Assembly: GCA_963805715.1 (NCBI GenBank)
Contig: CAWDVK010000005.1
Coordinates: forward strand, 151,543-215,542
Source of the DNA: CAWDVK01 sp963805715
GTDB lineage: Bacteria; Actinomycetota; Actinomycetes; Streptosporangiales; Streptosporangiaceae
Direction: 5' to 3'
Length of the DNA stretch: 64,000 bases
Part shown: positions 34,286-44,500 of the stretch, piece by piece
Layout of the letters: each line of letters opens with the position of its first letter
Numbering within the stretch: position 1 is the first letter of the stretch
Made by a program: the position numbers and the translations under genes
The notes under the pieces: model-generated
The model's input: the letters and a program-made list of their open reading frames with translations, nothing else
Database searches by the model: none
Told to the model about the DNA's origin: nothing

Positions 34286-36457
34286 ATGGCTGAGTTCACA
34301 CTCACACGGCAGCAACGGGGCCAGTCACCCGAAGACCGGCAGGCTGCATTGGTCCGTGTTCCGCTCCGTCCAGGCCGCGCGCTCGCGCCCGGACATTACG
34401 TGCCAGGTGATGGCGCGGAGAGTCATCTCAAGCATTCGGTGGTTACAACTGCCGGTGAGATCCAGTCGAGTGTCCTGGACGCCATCAATGGCCCCAAGCT
34501 CCCTCTCGGTAGCGGCACCTCACTATTGACGGAGTCCCGGCTCGTTGGAGACTTCAGCGGAGTCCCGGTGCGAGCCGTTTACCCCCAGACCACCACTGAG
34601 GATCATCGACCTGCCATATGGGACGTGCGAGGAATGCCGCAATCCAGCCGAGCTGCTTCAGTGGTGGCAGAGCGCGAGCCTAACCGCCGGTCGGGTGACT
34701 CCACCGCAGAGGACGCCGGCCAGCGCGCCTCAATGAAGTCCTCTGTGAGCCGTTCTATCGCTGCAATCACCTCGGCGATCCTTGCGCGCGTGCCTATTGA
34801 CGAAGACGTCGCTGAGGATGAGATCGAGAAGGTGGCCGACCTCGTGGCGGGAGCGCCGTGGACGTCAGTTGCTCCGCCTTCGGAACCGGCACGCCCTGGG
34901 CGAACTCACCTGCGCCCCATCCCCGCAGCCCGCGCGCGACGCCATACGGACAGCTATTCAGGCCTACCCGCGGTCGTCATAGACGCGCTGAATGCTGGCC
35001 AGGGCCAAGCGCTGGGCGACTCGGTCAGGGAGAACCTCGAAACCCGCTTCGGTCGGGATCTGACCCACATCCGCGTCCATACGGGGGGTCGAGAGACGTG
35101 GTCCGCCGAGGCGATGAATGCTCGAGCCTACTCAGTTGGTGAGCACATCGTGTTTGGAGAGGGCGCTTACACGCCCCACACCACGGCGGGGCGGCATCTC
35201 CTGGCCCACGAGGTAGCCCACGTCGTGCAGCACGACCATGCCGTCACGACCCGGACAGCGATTCGGCGCAGCATCCTCGTCGGCGGGCCGCCGTGGCCAG
35301 AAATGTCCAGCGAGCAACGACGACGCTTCATCAACTCACACTACGGAGCCCATCCAGATAAGGTGCGAGCCGGACGCATCGTCGATGAACTTGCCAGCGC
35401 CCAGGATCCGATGCGCTTCACCAGCCTGGACGAGCTGAAGACTGAGGTAGACAAGCGGCTATCGACCTCCGAGGTTATGGAAGAAAGCCAGACAGCACGC
35501 CGGGTAAGCGGCGCATTAGAAAAGGCCTTCGGCTACCCTTTCACATCACCGAGTGACTTGTACGGACCGCGTGTCAACTATTCTGCCAGCCAGTATTGGA
35601 GCCCGACAGTCGCAGACAATTATGCTATCCGGAAAGACGTGGCCAAGAACAAGCAACTGCGAAATCTACCGCGAAGCGATCGTTGCACGGTCTACAGCGA
35701 CCCATGCGGGCTCTATGAATGGAAGCTGACCGCTGCAGGCAAGACCGATCCGTACACGGCTATCTTGGCACTCTTCACTCCTCAGGAGCCGCACAAACGC
35801 TCACTGCTCCATTGCGATTACCTCGTTTCCCTAGTCCAATTTCGGTCGTTGGCAGCGGCGATCGGCCGGACCGAGTTCAACGCTCGACTCCTGCATTACG
35901 GGCTAGATCGCATCGTGCTCAAATGGAATGCCTTCGACGAGCTGCAGGACATTGGCAGCATTCAGCGCATGAGCCCTTCCAGCGTGCACGATCTCGTGAT
36001 CGGCGATCATGTGGTTTTCTACAATAACGTCGCGTATCCTCTGCTCAACCGCGGAGTGGGGAACGCATGGCAGCTGGAGAACGCGATCTTTGTGAACCGA
36101 ATTCAACAGCAGGATATCTTCCTCGGACACGGCTCGGGGCGCATGACCGAGACGCAAATGAAAGCAAAACTTGCAGAAGAGTACAATAAGGTAGCCGATG
36201 AGGCCATCGCTCTTACGCATAAGGCCGACTCAAAACGAGGAACTGCGAGCACGGATGCTATGGGGAAGTTGTCTTCCAGGTTCCCTTGCGTAAACAAGAT
36301 TGGCGACGTCTGGAGGGTCCAGGGAGTCTCGCCGTGGTGTTCTAAGCCTGTGGATGTCAGCCTTCGGCGCATCGGCCCGTCCGAAGTAGTCGGACTGCAT
36401 GACCCCTGTGACCCGAGCCGGATGGGTGCAGTTCAAAGGCCAGCAGAGTCACGGTAA
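34286..36457 (+). CDS. eCIS-associated DUF4157 protein with Tgl-type transglutaminase-like C-terminus (candidate effector)
   Basis: 723 residues. Residues about 220-318 form a DUF4157 domain, with FGRDLTHIRVHTG and a HEVAH zinc-protease-like motif at H308, E309 and H312. After a linker, residues 465-635 match the layout of Bacillus spore transglutaminase Tgl: CTVYSDPCGLYEW, a cysteine at 510 in LLHCDYLVSL, IGRTEFNARLLHYG, LVIGDHVVFYNN, AWQLENAIF with E598, and FLGHGSGRMTETQM. In Tgl the catalytic residues are Glu115-Cys116 and Glu187; here Cys and the later Glu are kept, and H509 replaces the first Glu. The start has GGACGAGG upstream. Codon GC is clearly lower than in neighbours, suggesting transfer. 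It faces the eCIS operon tail-to-tail. Confidence 0.85.
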   Translation: MAEFTLTRQQRGQSPEDRQAALVRVPLRPGRALAPGHYVPGDGAESHLKHSVVTTAGEIQSSVLDAINGPKLPLGSGTSLLTESRLVGDFSGVPVRAVYPQTTTEDHRPAIWDVRGMPQSSRAASVVAEREPNRRSGDSTAEDAGQRASMKSSVSRSIAAITSAILARVPIDEDVAEDEIEKVADLVAGAPWTSVAPPSEPARPGRTHLRPIPAARARRHTDSYSGLPAVVIDALNAGQGQALGDSVRENLETRFGRDLTHIRVHTGGRETWSAEAMNARAYSVGEHIVFGEGAYTPHTTAGRHLLAHEVAHVVQHDHAVTTRTAIRRSILVGGPPWPEMSSEQRRRFINSHYGAHPDKVRAGRIVDELASAQDPMRFTSLDELKTEVDKRLSTSEVMEESQTARRVSGALEKAFGYPFTSPSDLYGPRVNYSASQYWSPTVADNYAIRKDVAKNKQLRNLPRSDRCTVYSDPCGLYEWKLTAAGKTDPYTAILALFTPQEPHKRSLLHCDYLVSLVQFRSLAAAIGRTEFNARLLHYGLDRIVLKWNAFDELQDIGSIQRMSPSSVHDLVIGDHVVFYNNVAYPLLNRGVGNAWQLENAIFVNRIQQQDIFLGHGSGRMTETQMKAKLAEEYNKVADEAIALTHKADSKRGTASTDAMGKLSSRFPCVNKIGDVWRVQGVSPWCSKPVDVSLRRIGPSEVVGLHDPCDPSRMGAVQRPAESR

Positions 36458-36480
36458 CCAACCGGCCGAGACTGAGTTTT

Positions 36481-36506
36481 GCAAGAGCTACTAAGCTTGC
36501 CTTTTT
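36481..36506 (+). terminator. Rho-independent terminator after the DUF4157 gene
   Basis: GCAAG, a 10-base loop and CTTGC are followed directly by CTTTTT. The stem is short but the T-run is genuine, rare in this GC-rich window. It lies 24 bp after the stop of the rightward gene. Confidence 0.6.
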
Positions 36507-36786
36507 AGCCCGGCCTGGCCATGTATATCCGATCGGATTCGGCGTGTCGGCGTGACTTGACGCGCCACCGCGTGATCATCTTCGGGTTCGTTCCACGGAT
36601 CCCGGAGATGAAAGCGGTGGCCGCAGATGTCTACGATGACAGCTCTCCCGCTAGTCGCGGGAGCGCTGGGCGGCGTCATTAACGAGTACTACTGGGCCGC
36701 GTAGCCACCTCATGAAACGCCAGGTCAGGCGCCACGCGATGGTTTTGAAGCGGTACAGGCCCACCAGCGCGGTTAGGGGAGGAGCC
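36507..36786. other. Convergent gap between the candidate effector and PAAR-like gene
   Basis: No supported gene. A 25-codon rightward frame (36627-36704) encodes MTALPLVAGALGGVINEYYW but has no ribosome site; I do not call it. Confidence 0.4.
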
Positions 36787-37170
36787 TTACGTCCCCATGC
36801 CAAGTTGCTGTTCGGGGGTGACCACGGAGATCGTCCCGCCCCACATGCACTGGCATGTCGACGTAACGAGCACGCACGGGAGGCCGCCGATCTGGGCAGA
36901 CACGGACCCGGCCGTCCACGGTGCGCCGGTAGCCGGCACGCACGGCTGGGGTGTCAGGACCCCGTGGGCGGCAGCAGTCGCAGTGGCCACCTGGGGGTTG
37001 CCGAGGCTCATGCACATGCCGAAGGTGGGAATGTTGGTGTCGGGGATGGTGTCTGCGATCGTTGCGACAGGTGTGGTTGCCGACACGATCGGTGTTGCCA
37101 CGATGAGGCTGGCGGGCGTGGCACCCATGGTGCAGGTCATGGTCGTTCCCGCAGTGACAAATGGAGGCAT
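36787..37170 (-). CDS. PAAR-like (DUF4280-type) spike-tip protein
   Basis: 127 residues: MPPFVTAGTTMTCTMGATPA, IADTIPDTNIPTFGMCMSLG, PQVATATAAAHGVLTPQPCV and GGLPCVLVTSTCQCMWGGTI. The cysteine and GxxAxxxxGV spacing is that of PAAR-like/DUF4280 proteins that sharpen the VgrG-like spike of contractile systems (Afp10 role). The ATG at 37170 follows GGAAGGGCGG; an in-frame extension to 37377 would add 69 residues that fit no domain. It is the last gene of the leftward eCIS operon, 210 bp after the FHA gene. Confidence 0.85.
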   Translation of the reverse strand: MPPFVTAGTTMTCTMGATPASLIVATPIVSATTPVATIADTIPDTNIPTFGMCMSLGNPQVATATAAAHGVLTPQPCVPATGAPWTAGSVSAQIGGLPCVLVTSTCQCMWGGTISVVTPEQQLGMGT

Positions 37171-37380
37171 GTAGTGACCGCCCTTCCAGATGTAAACGGA
37201 GACAGGCCAACTGAGACTGCGAGCGATTCTGCGGGCGGCGCCGGAGTTCGGGCGCTTAATCACCGCGAGGAGGACCGGACGGTGTGCGAACCGGCCGATC
37301 GATGGGCCTGCGCCTCGAAGGCACCGTTGGGCCGCCGGCAACAGGCCGGTTGCCTGAGCCTGGTCCAGGTCCGGCATCCC

Positions 37381-37842
37381 TTAGCCCGTTTCCAGCATCA
37401 GCTGCACGCCGCCAACGTCAATTTCGTCACCGGGCGCGAGGGGAGTCTGACGCTCGATGGGCGTGCCGTTGACTTTGGTCCCATTCGTGGAGCGGAGATC
37501 CTCGATCGTCACCTTGTCGCCGTGTACCCGCAGCACCGCGTGGTTGTGGGAGACCCTGAGGTCGTCGAGCTGTATCTCCGAGCCTTCCTCGCGTCCGATG
37601 ATCAGCTCACCCTGGTGAAGGTGGAACGCCTCTCCCGCGTTGGCGCCGCTGGTCAGGAGGATCCGCAGCAACGGTGCTGCCGGGACTGAGGGAATGATCT
37701 GGGTAGCGGCTGCCGGCGAGACGAGCGGCGGTTGTGGCGGCCGGTGCCGCACCGGCTTACCGGTGAGGCGGCCCTGGATCTCTCGGCGTCGCTGTTGCTG
37801 ATGCTCAAAGAATGCCCGTCCTTCGAGCGCCGCGGCGGCCAC
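37381..37842 (-). CDS. FHA-domain protein of the eCIS cluster
   Basis: 153 residues. About 65 residues of basic/Pro-rich leader (QQQRRREIQGRLTG) precede a complete FHA domain: ELIIGREEGSEIQLDDLRVS, HNHAVLRVHGDKVTIEDL and RSTNGTKVNGTPIERQ, with the GR, SH and TNG residues that bind phosphothreonine. FHA proteins can link assembly to Ser/Thr kinase signals, as in type VI secretion. The GTG start at 37842 lies one base after the DUF6519 gene's stop and has GGAG upstream, so the two are co-translated. Confidence 0.88.
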   Translation of the reverse strand: MAAAALEGRAFFEHQQQRRREIQGRLTGKPVRHRPPQPPLVSPAAATQIIPSVPAAPLLRILLTSGANAGEAFHLHQGELIIGREEGSEIQLDDLRVSHNHAVLRVHGDKVTIEDLRSTNGTKVNGTPIERQTPLAPGDEIDVGGVQLMLETG

Positions 37843-37843
37843 G

Positions 37844-39241
37844 TCAGGACTCCTGGCCTTCGTCCGAGTCACCGGGCTCCGGCCAGGCCAGGTTGGTGAA
37901 AAGGGTCCGCATGTCCTCCACGTTCCCTTTGTCTTTGACCAATGCGAGGGGCACCAGGTAGCGGGCGGGGCCCTGCGGCGGAACGGCAGACGGGTGGGTG
38001 CCGCCGGGCCACAGGAGGCCGCCGGTCGCCGTCCGCGCCGGAATCCGCCAGTAGTCGCCGCGCCGGTACTCGGCCCCGCTCGCGGCGAAGCGGACTTGAA
38101 CGCCATCTTCGAGGTCGAGCCGGGTGTCCCAGCCGTCGCTGGCGGGCGACTCGACAACCGGAATCCCGTCTGGGCCGCCCGGACCGTCGGCCTGGTCCCA
38201 GCGGCGGAGATAGGGATGCAGGGACAGATCGGTTGCAAGCGCTCCGCCGAGGGTGATGATCCGGTCGGCGCGGTCGATCGCCCGCACGTCCAGCAGCGGA
38301 GCCGGCGTGCCTTGCGGCACCCAGGTATCGTCGATGAGCTCGATCCAGTCACCGACGTCCAGCCCGGTGCGTTCATCACGCCCGAGGGAGGCGACGGTCA
38401 CCTTCACGGCCGGGTCGGTCGCCTTTGTCTCTGCGTCATCGATGTCCACGATACGGAACTCGACAGAACCGTTTTCGCGCGACCATTTGACGGTCGGCTT
38501 GGACGCGGCGGCCGTGCCGCCGGCCACCGTGCCGCCGGCGTGCACCTCGACCCGGTACAGCTGATTCTCCACGCCCAGGTAACCCGAGGTGGCCGGCACG
38601 ATCGACGCATCCCCGGTCACGGCGTCTTGCTCGACGCGCGCCGCCAGCAGCGGGCGCGTTCGGCCGTCGGCGTTGTACTTGTCGAACACTCCGGAGATGT
38701 GATCGGGGTTGAGGTTATTCGGCGTCACGGCGGCGATCTGGGTGCCGTCCGGCAGGGTGGTGCTGACCGCCGGGACCCAGGCCACCTGGGAGCGCACAGT
38801 GGTGTCGGGCGGGTACGGGCCGAGGGCCGGCTCGAGCAGGTCGGGATCGACCACGGCGCTCACCGAGCGCTCCCAGACGAGCAGCTGCACCAGGTAGGGG
38901 GGCTCTGGCAAGGGACCGGCGCCGGGCACCAGGCTGCTGTAGGTCGCCCCTGTGACTCCTTCCGCTGGCTCGGGCATATCGCAGCGCAGGCCGTACACGT
39001 AGTAGTGACCCGGGCTGAAGGTCAGGTCGGCGCCGTTGAGCCCGACGCGGAAGCCGGCCCGGGTGACGTGGCCGCCGAAGGGACCGATGAAATCGACGGC
39101 GAGTGTCCGCAGCCAGTCGAGGAGAATGGCGGTCTGCTCGTTGGCATCGGCGTCCAGCTGGACGCGGCCCTGCTGAGACCACACCCCAGTGTAGCCCTTG
39201 CCGCGGGAATAGGTCATCCGCGAAAAATCGCCGTACATCAT
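37844..39241 (-). CDS. DUF6519-domain eCIS structural protein
   Basis: 465 residues. MMYGDFSRMTYSRGKGYTGV at the start, then WSQQGRVQLDADANEQTAIL, LDWLRTLAVDFIGPFGG and many beta-rich segments (PTVKWSRENGSVEFRIVDID; DVGDWIELIDDTW). This matches DUF6519 proteins found in actinobacterial contractile injection clusters, possibly baseplate-peripheral or fibre-like. The upstream gene ends 5 bp before it. Function beyond cluster membership is unknown. Confidence 0.8.
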   Translation of the reverse strand: MMYGDFSRMTYSRGKGYTGVWSQQGRVQLDADANEQTAILLDWLRTLAVDFIGPFGGHVTRAGFRVGLNGADLTFSPGHYYVYGLRCDMPEPAEGVTGATYSSLVPGAGPLPEPPYLVQLLVWERSVSAVVDPDLLEPALGPYPPDTTVRSQVAWVPAVSTTLPDGTQIAAVTPNNLNPDHISGVFDKYNADGRTRPLLAARVEQDAVTGDASIVPATSGYLGVENQLYRVEVHAGGTVAGGTAAASKPTVKWSRENGSVEFRIVDIDDAETKATDPAVKVTVASLGRDERTGLDVGDWIELIDDTWVPQGTPAPLLDVRAIDRADRIITLGGALATDLSLHPYLRRWDQADGPGGPDGIPVVESPASDGWDTRLDLEDGVQVRFAASGAEYRRGDYWRIPARTATGGLLWPGGTHPSAVPPQGPARYLVPLALVKDKGNVEDMRTLFTNLAWPEPGDSDEGQES

Positions 39242-39246
39242 GTCTC

Positions 39247-41511
39247 CTAGGTGGCGAACAGAGCGTCGATGTCAGTCCCGATCGGCGGGTAGGCGGGTAG
39301 CCCGGACTGCAGTTGGGAATCGCGGTAAGCGAGCCACAGGAAGTGGTAGGCGCCGAGCTCGCCCTCGTCGTGGGCGCCGCGTGCCAGCTCGGGCGGGGCG
39401 GCGGTGATCAGACGGCCGTAGGCCGGCGTGCCGAATCGCGCGCTGTCGAAGCGGGGGGTGACCCTGGCGGCCTCGCTTCGGCGGAGCGTGTCACGCTCCG
39501 ATGCCGGGACGGTGCCCCTGGCGACGGCGTCGTCGACTTCGGCCAGCACGTCGTCGGGCTGGCAGGAGGTGCGCCGCGGCGTCCGGGAGTCTTCGGGCAC
39601 ATACGAGAAACGCACCTGCCCGACCTGCCGGCGGTCGGCGTCGAGGCGGCCTACGACGAGGCTGTCGGCGACCACGTCGACCTCGCGGACGTCGACGTCG
39701 CCCAGGACGGTCACGCGTTGCAGGGACAGCGTCACCCAGGCAGGCCGGCGGTCCGCGCCCACGATCGCCTTCTGCCCGGGGCGGCCAGGGTCGAGGATCG
39801 AGTCGGTGACAGCCAGCGGGACCGGATCGAAGCCGGTCTCGGGGCTGATCACCTGCAGCCGGCCGACGACACAGAACCCGATTCCGACCGTGCAGGGCAT
39901 GGCCGCAACCCGCAGGCTGACCTCACCGCCCTCCCGCCGGCTCCCGGCGGCCGGCACCAGGGTGCAGTGCCGGAACGTCACGGTACCGAGGTGCCCGGCC
40001 AGCTCGACGGCGTGCCCGGCGACCCATACCCCGTCGAAGGTGACGTCGGGGGGCGGGCTTGAAGGGCCCTGGGCGGCGATCGGCGGCGGCGGGGCCTCGT
40101 CGTCCTCCGGCCCGCCCGGTCCGGCGGCCGCCTGGTTCTGGCCGCCGCGCCGTGCCCGGCGAGACCGGGCCTTCCGCCGGTCCGGCGGCTCCTCGTCGGG
40201 GCGCATCCCGACGACGCGCAGGGCCTCGGGCCGGTCGTGGTCCTCGCCGGCCGGGCGCAGCACGGGCCGGTGGCCGTCGGCGGCCCGGATTTCCAGGGCC
40301 TCGCCGGGCCGGAGGTCAAAGTGGAGCGCCTCTTCGTAGACACCGTCGTCGAGGATCTCGATGGTGGCTTGGGCGCCGGCCTTCCCGGCGGCCTGGTCGT
40401 CCCGCCACGCGGCGAACGCCGCGCAGACGCTGGCGTGTCCGCCGTGGCCGGTCATGCTGACCTGGTAGGGGGCGGCGGCCGGCTCGGCCAGGGACCGCGG
40501 GTACTGCCCGCCGCCGAGGCCGCCGACGGTCAGACGGCGGTAGCTCACGAAGACGCCCGCCTCGGGGACATCGCGCACCGGGAAGGCGATCCGCCCGAGC
40601 ACCGGGTCGATGGCGACCTGGGGCGGGGCGAGCCGGTGGCGCCAGCGGCTCAGGTCGGCGGCGACGATCTCGGCGCGGCCGACCGGGGAGCTGCCCCGGT
40701 ACACGCAGAAGCTGCGGGCCTGCCCGTAGTAGTCTTCGAGCCGGCGGTCCAGGGCGAGCCGGCTGATGGGGGTGGGGACGTCGAGATCGCCGACTGGTGC
40801 CCGGCCGGGCGTCCGGGGGGTGGGAAGGACGCACAGCTGGGTGTCACGGCCCAGGGCGTCGAAGGTGAAATGGTTGTCGTCGTTCACGCAGTCGGCGGGA
40901 GCGTGGTCCACGCCATCGGCGACGAGGCGCCAGGCGACAAGCCCGATAGAGGGCAGGTTGTGCGTGCCGCGGGTGCGGTGTGAGGAGATGCGCCGCACGT
41001 CTGCGGTTTCGGCGGCGGTGGAGAACGGGGTGCCGAAGGTGTCGAGGGCGTCGGCATCCCCGATGCCCATCGTGGCGCCCCGGCCGAGGTCCGGGTGGCG
41101 GACGGACTGGGTAATCGACACGAGCGGCGCGTACTCGATCGCCCGGCATGGCCACTGGGTGGCGTCGGCCGCGAAGCGCTCGATGGCGGCGAGCGTTCCC
41201 TTGGCGCGCCGGTCGCGGATGGCGTTGGCGACCCGGCTGCGGCGGCTGGCCGCGTCGAGGGGATCAAGCGCGCTGGTGGCCGGCGCCCCGACGGCGGGGC
41301 CGAGGGCGACGTCGACCAGGTCGGCGAAGTAGGGGACGAGCCAGTCCTGGCAGGTCTCGATGAACCAGTCGTCGTAGAGCTGGGCGATGTCGGCCTCCAG
41401 CGCGGCGGCCTGATCGCCGATCACGCCGAGCAGGGCCTGCAGCGGGCCGCCGGCCTCGGCGTCGCGGAGCTGGTCGAAGGCTGGCAGGAGGCTGAAGAGG
41501 TCGTCGGCCAT
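39247..41511 (-). CDS. Phage tail protein I-like eCIS protein with long C-terminal extension
   Basis: 754 residues. Residues 1-160 resemble P2 gpI-type baseplate proteins: LLPAFDQLRDAEAGGPLQAL, ALEADIAQLYDDWFIETCQD and WLVPYFADLVDV. The rest contains a RKARSRRARRGGQNQAAAG low-complexity linker and beta-helix-like strands (VTFDGVWVAGHAVELAGHLG, TVTFRHCTLVPA, VTVLGDVDVREVDVVADSL). The ATG at 41511 overlaps the previous stop (TGATG); the frame stays open far upstream, but that is antisense/out-of-frame to the next gene. It may form the outer baseplate or a short fibre. Confidence 0.8.
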   Translation of the reverse strand: MADDLFSLLPAFDQLRDAEAGGPLQALLGVIGDQAAALEADIAQLYDDWFIETCQDWLVPYFADLVDVALGPAVGAPATSALDPLDAASRRSRVANAIRDRRAKGTLAAIERFAADATQWPCRAIEYAPLVSITQSVRHPDLGRGATMGIGDADALDTFGTPFSTAAETADVRRISSHRTRGTHNLPSIGLVAWRLVADGVDHAPADCVNDDNHFTFDALGRDTQLCVLPTPRTPGRAPVGDLDVPTPISRLALDRRLEDYYGQARSFCVYRGSSPVGRAEIVAADLSRWRHRLAPPQVAIDPVLGRIAFPVRDVPEAGVFVSYRRLTVGGLGGGQYPRSLAEPAAAPYQVSMTGHGGHASVCAAFAAWRDDQAAGKAGAQATIEILDDGVYEEALHFDLRPGEALEIRAADGHRPVLRPAGEDHDRPEALRVVGMRPDEEPPDRRKARSRRARRGGQNQAAAGPGGPEDDEAPPPPIAAQGPSSPPPDVTFDGVWVAGHAVELAGHLGTVTFRHCTLVPAAGSRREGGEVSLRVAAMPCTVGIGFCVVGRLQVISPETGFDPVPLAVTDSILDPGRPGQKAIVGADRRPAWVTLSLQRVTVLGDVDVREVDVVADSLVVGRLDADRRQVGQVRFSYVPEDSRTPRRTSCQPDDVLAEVDDAVARGTVPASERDTLRRSEAARVTPRFDSARFGTPAYGRLITAAPPELARGAHDEGELGAYHFLWLAYRDSQLQSGLPAYPPIGTDIDALFAT

Positions 41512-44500
41512 CAGCGCACCACCTGCTGGAGGATGAGGGTGTCGGTCATGGCGTCGGAGAGGTAGGCGACAGCCGCGGCTGGTGGCTCGCCCGCCGCCGG
41601 GGCGGGCAGGGGCAGGCGCCCGGTGGCCGGTGGCGCCGGGAGATTCTTGGTCGAGCCCGCGATCGTGCTGGCCGACGCGTTCGTGGGTATCAGGGTGATG
41701 GCTGTCACCGAGAAGGACTCGACGCCGGGGACCGAGTGGGCCACGGCGATGATCTCGCTGATCACGACATCCTGTCCGAGCTGGCGCTGGCTGTAGCCGA
41801 ACGCGCCGAAGAGCGCGGCTTGCAGGGCGGCGGAGACGTCGGTCCAGTCCAGCGCCGGATCGCTGCGAACATGGGCGGCGAGCACGATGAGGTACAGGCT
41901 GGCCGGCAGGACGACAACCGGTGCGCTCGGGCCGCCGCCGGCGGCGGCCAGGGCCCCGGTCAGGTCCGTGCACAACGCCCCTGTCGGGTCCAGGGCGACC
42001 GGGTCGACGCCGGCGACGGTGAGGGCGATCACCTCGCCGCTGCCATCGGTGGTCGACACGGCGCTGGCCTTGCCCACGCCGGCCCACGACAGGACCAGGT
42101 CGGCGGCGTCGGCGACTGAGACCAGGCGGCCCAGGGAGGTCAGGCCGACCGGGGCGCCGGCGCGCAGGTCGCCGGGTCCGTCGCCGTCGGATCCGTCCGA
42201 GCCGGGCAGCGGGTTGTCGACGCTGGCGACGGTCAGGGGCCGGCTGAGGAGCTGGGTGACCTGGTGGGCGCGCACGTTGCCGGCGCTGCCCTGCCCGGTC
42301 CGGTAGGTGGCCACCACGCTGCTGGTGCCGGTCGGCAGCGGGCCGCTGAGCGTGATGGTGGTCCGGCCCTGGCTGTCGATGCCGGTCAGGTAGCTGTAGG
42401 GCGGCGTGGCAGCGTCGAGACGGGTCACCGGTGTCCAGGTGCGCCCGCCGACGCTGAGCTGGAGCGAGGAGACGGACCCCGATGCCGTGGAGCTGGGATC
42501 GGCCAGGACGGGTGCCTGGGACAGGGTGAAGGACGGGTTGGGGTCGCCGGGGGTGGTGCCGGTGAGGGGCTCGGTGACGGTGGCGCCCTGCTGCGCGGGC
42601 ACGACGTTGCCGTAGATCTGGACCGACGGCAGCTGGTAGCTGTAGGCAAGCGGGCCGGCCAGGTGCAGCGTGGTATGGGGCGTGTCGGCGGTCCCCGGGG
42701 TCGTCTGCTGGGTGACCCCGGCGACCATGGCCTGCTCGCCGGCCGGCACGGCGGCACCGGAAGGAAGGCCCGAGCGTATGCCTGTGACGAGGATGCGCTG
42801 CCCGGCCTCGATGCCGGCATACAGCCCGTCGAGGTCGATGGTGCGGCCGTCGATGGTGCGGCCGGTGAGCGGGCCGGGCAGGGCCACCGGGAGCAGGGTA
42901 AGCTCGGCGGGCTGGGCCTGAACGCTCAGCGGGCGCGCCGCCGAAAGCCACCGGGCACCGGTACCGACCCACGATTGGCCGGGGGGGAAGAAACTGAGGG
43001 TGAGTTCGGTGACCGTCCCGCTCATCCCGTAGCGGGCAACAGCCGTGGTCGCCACAGTGTTGACCTGGGCGACGACTGGGTAGGTGGGTGAGTTTGTGCC
43101 TTGACCGGTCTGCTCGGCAGGACCGTCGATGACGACCCAGCTGCCGGGAAGTATTCCCGGATAGGTCGTGTCGAGGTCGAGTACGGCGGGGTTAGCCAGC
43201 GGCAGGGCCTCGGAGACGGACACGGTGAGTAAGGCCGCACCGGCATGAAGAGTGGGCTGCTGCCACCCTATGGTCACTTGATAGTTGCCCAGGGTGAAAC
43301 GCTGAGACGACGGCACGGTGGGTACCGACGGCACCCACGTAAGGACGGTGTCGTCGGCAGCGCTGCTGTCGTCACTGATGGTAACGGTGACCGGACCAGG
43401 ACCCTTGCTGGGGTACGCCAGGGCCAGTGTCATATTGGCCAGCCCCTGGACGGTCGAAACGAAGGCCACGGTGGTGCTCGACCCGCCGGGGCTGGTCACC
43501 GTAACGTTGCCGAGGTTCCCGAAGCTGACCGGCTGAGCCTGAGAAGGGTAGACCGGGGCTTGGGTATAGGTGCTGTTCGGCCCCTGGACGGACAACAGAA
43601 CGGCGAGGAGCAGCCCATCAACGTTCAGGTTCAGGTAGGCGCTCAGCACCTGAACGCCGCCGATCGGCCACTCTTCGGTGCCGACCTGCTGGCCTTGGCT
43701 GTTGAAGACGGGGCGGGGGGGCATGCGGACACCGAAGGGCGTGGCCCGTACCTGCATTGCCTGCGCGGCTGTCACGGCGGCCGAGCCGATGGAGGTCGTG
43801 CCGAGGGCCTTGTAGATGGTGCCGGCGAGCACCGGGTCGAGGGCGGCCACCAGCCGCGGGATGGCGTCCGAATCTGGGGCGAACACGTCAGCGGGTGTCC
43901 GGTTGAGGGCCGCCGCGGACGCCGGCGGCACCGGCGGCAGCGTGCGGAGCGGGGACGGCCGATTGCCGCGAGGGCTGAGCAGGTTGTCGATCGCACGGGT
44001 GATCGGCGTCCCGTTTTGGGCCGGGCCAGGAGGGACTTTCCCGGCGGCGGGGGCGCTGGCGCTGTCCGGGGGTTGCAGGGTCACGGAGGTAACCTGGCTG
44101 GCCAGATCCACGCTGACCGCCTGCACCAGTACCCGCGTGGGCGTGGCGCCGCCATCGGAAAAGAGGAGGATCACGTCGTTGGCCGCCAGGCCAGTGGTCG
44201 CGCCCTGGAAGGCAAGGCTGGTCAGCGCTGATAGCCCGTTCGGCGCGGTGACTGGGCCGGTGGTGCGCACGCCGAGGGTGTTCCAGCTCGGGCGGGCCAC
44301 GAGCTCCTCGGTGGTTTCGAAGGTCTGGGGCAGTTCGCCGGTCCCGGGCACCGACTGGGCCAGCAGCCCGGCGGGCAGGACCACGGCGGTGTCCGTGGGG
44401 TCGGGCTGGAGGCTGTAGGCCAGCCAGACCGAGGCGGCCAGCCCCGGCCGGGGCTGGTATCCCACCAGCTGGGCGATGGCGAGCAGCGAGCCCGGCTGGG

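Noticed and set aside
36627..36704. 25-codon frame encoding MSTMTALPLVAGALGG...
   Set aside because: No ribosome site and no family; too short to support.
36797..37174. Rightward 125-codon frame
   Set aside because: Antisense to the PAAR-like gene, whose leftward product matches DUF4280-type proteins and has a ribosome site.
41512..42972. Upstream extension of the gpI-like frame by about 490 codons
   Set aside because: It overlaps the baseplate J-like gene in another frame and reads as Arg/His/Pro-rich noise; the TGATG start at 41511 is convincing.
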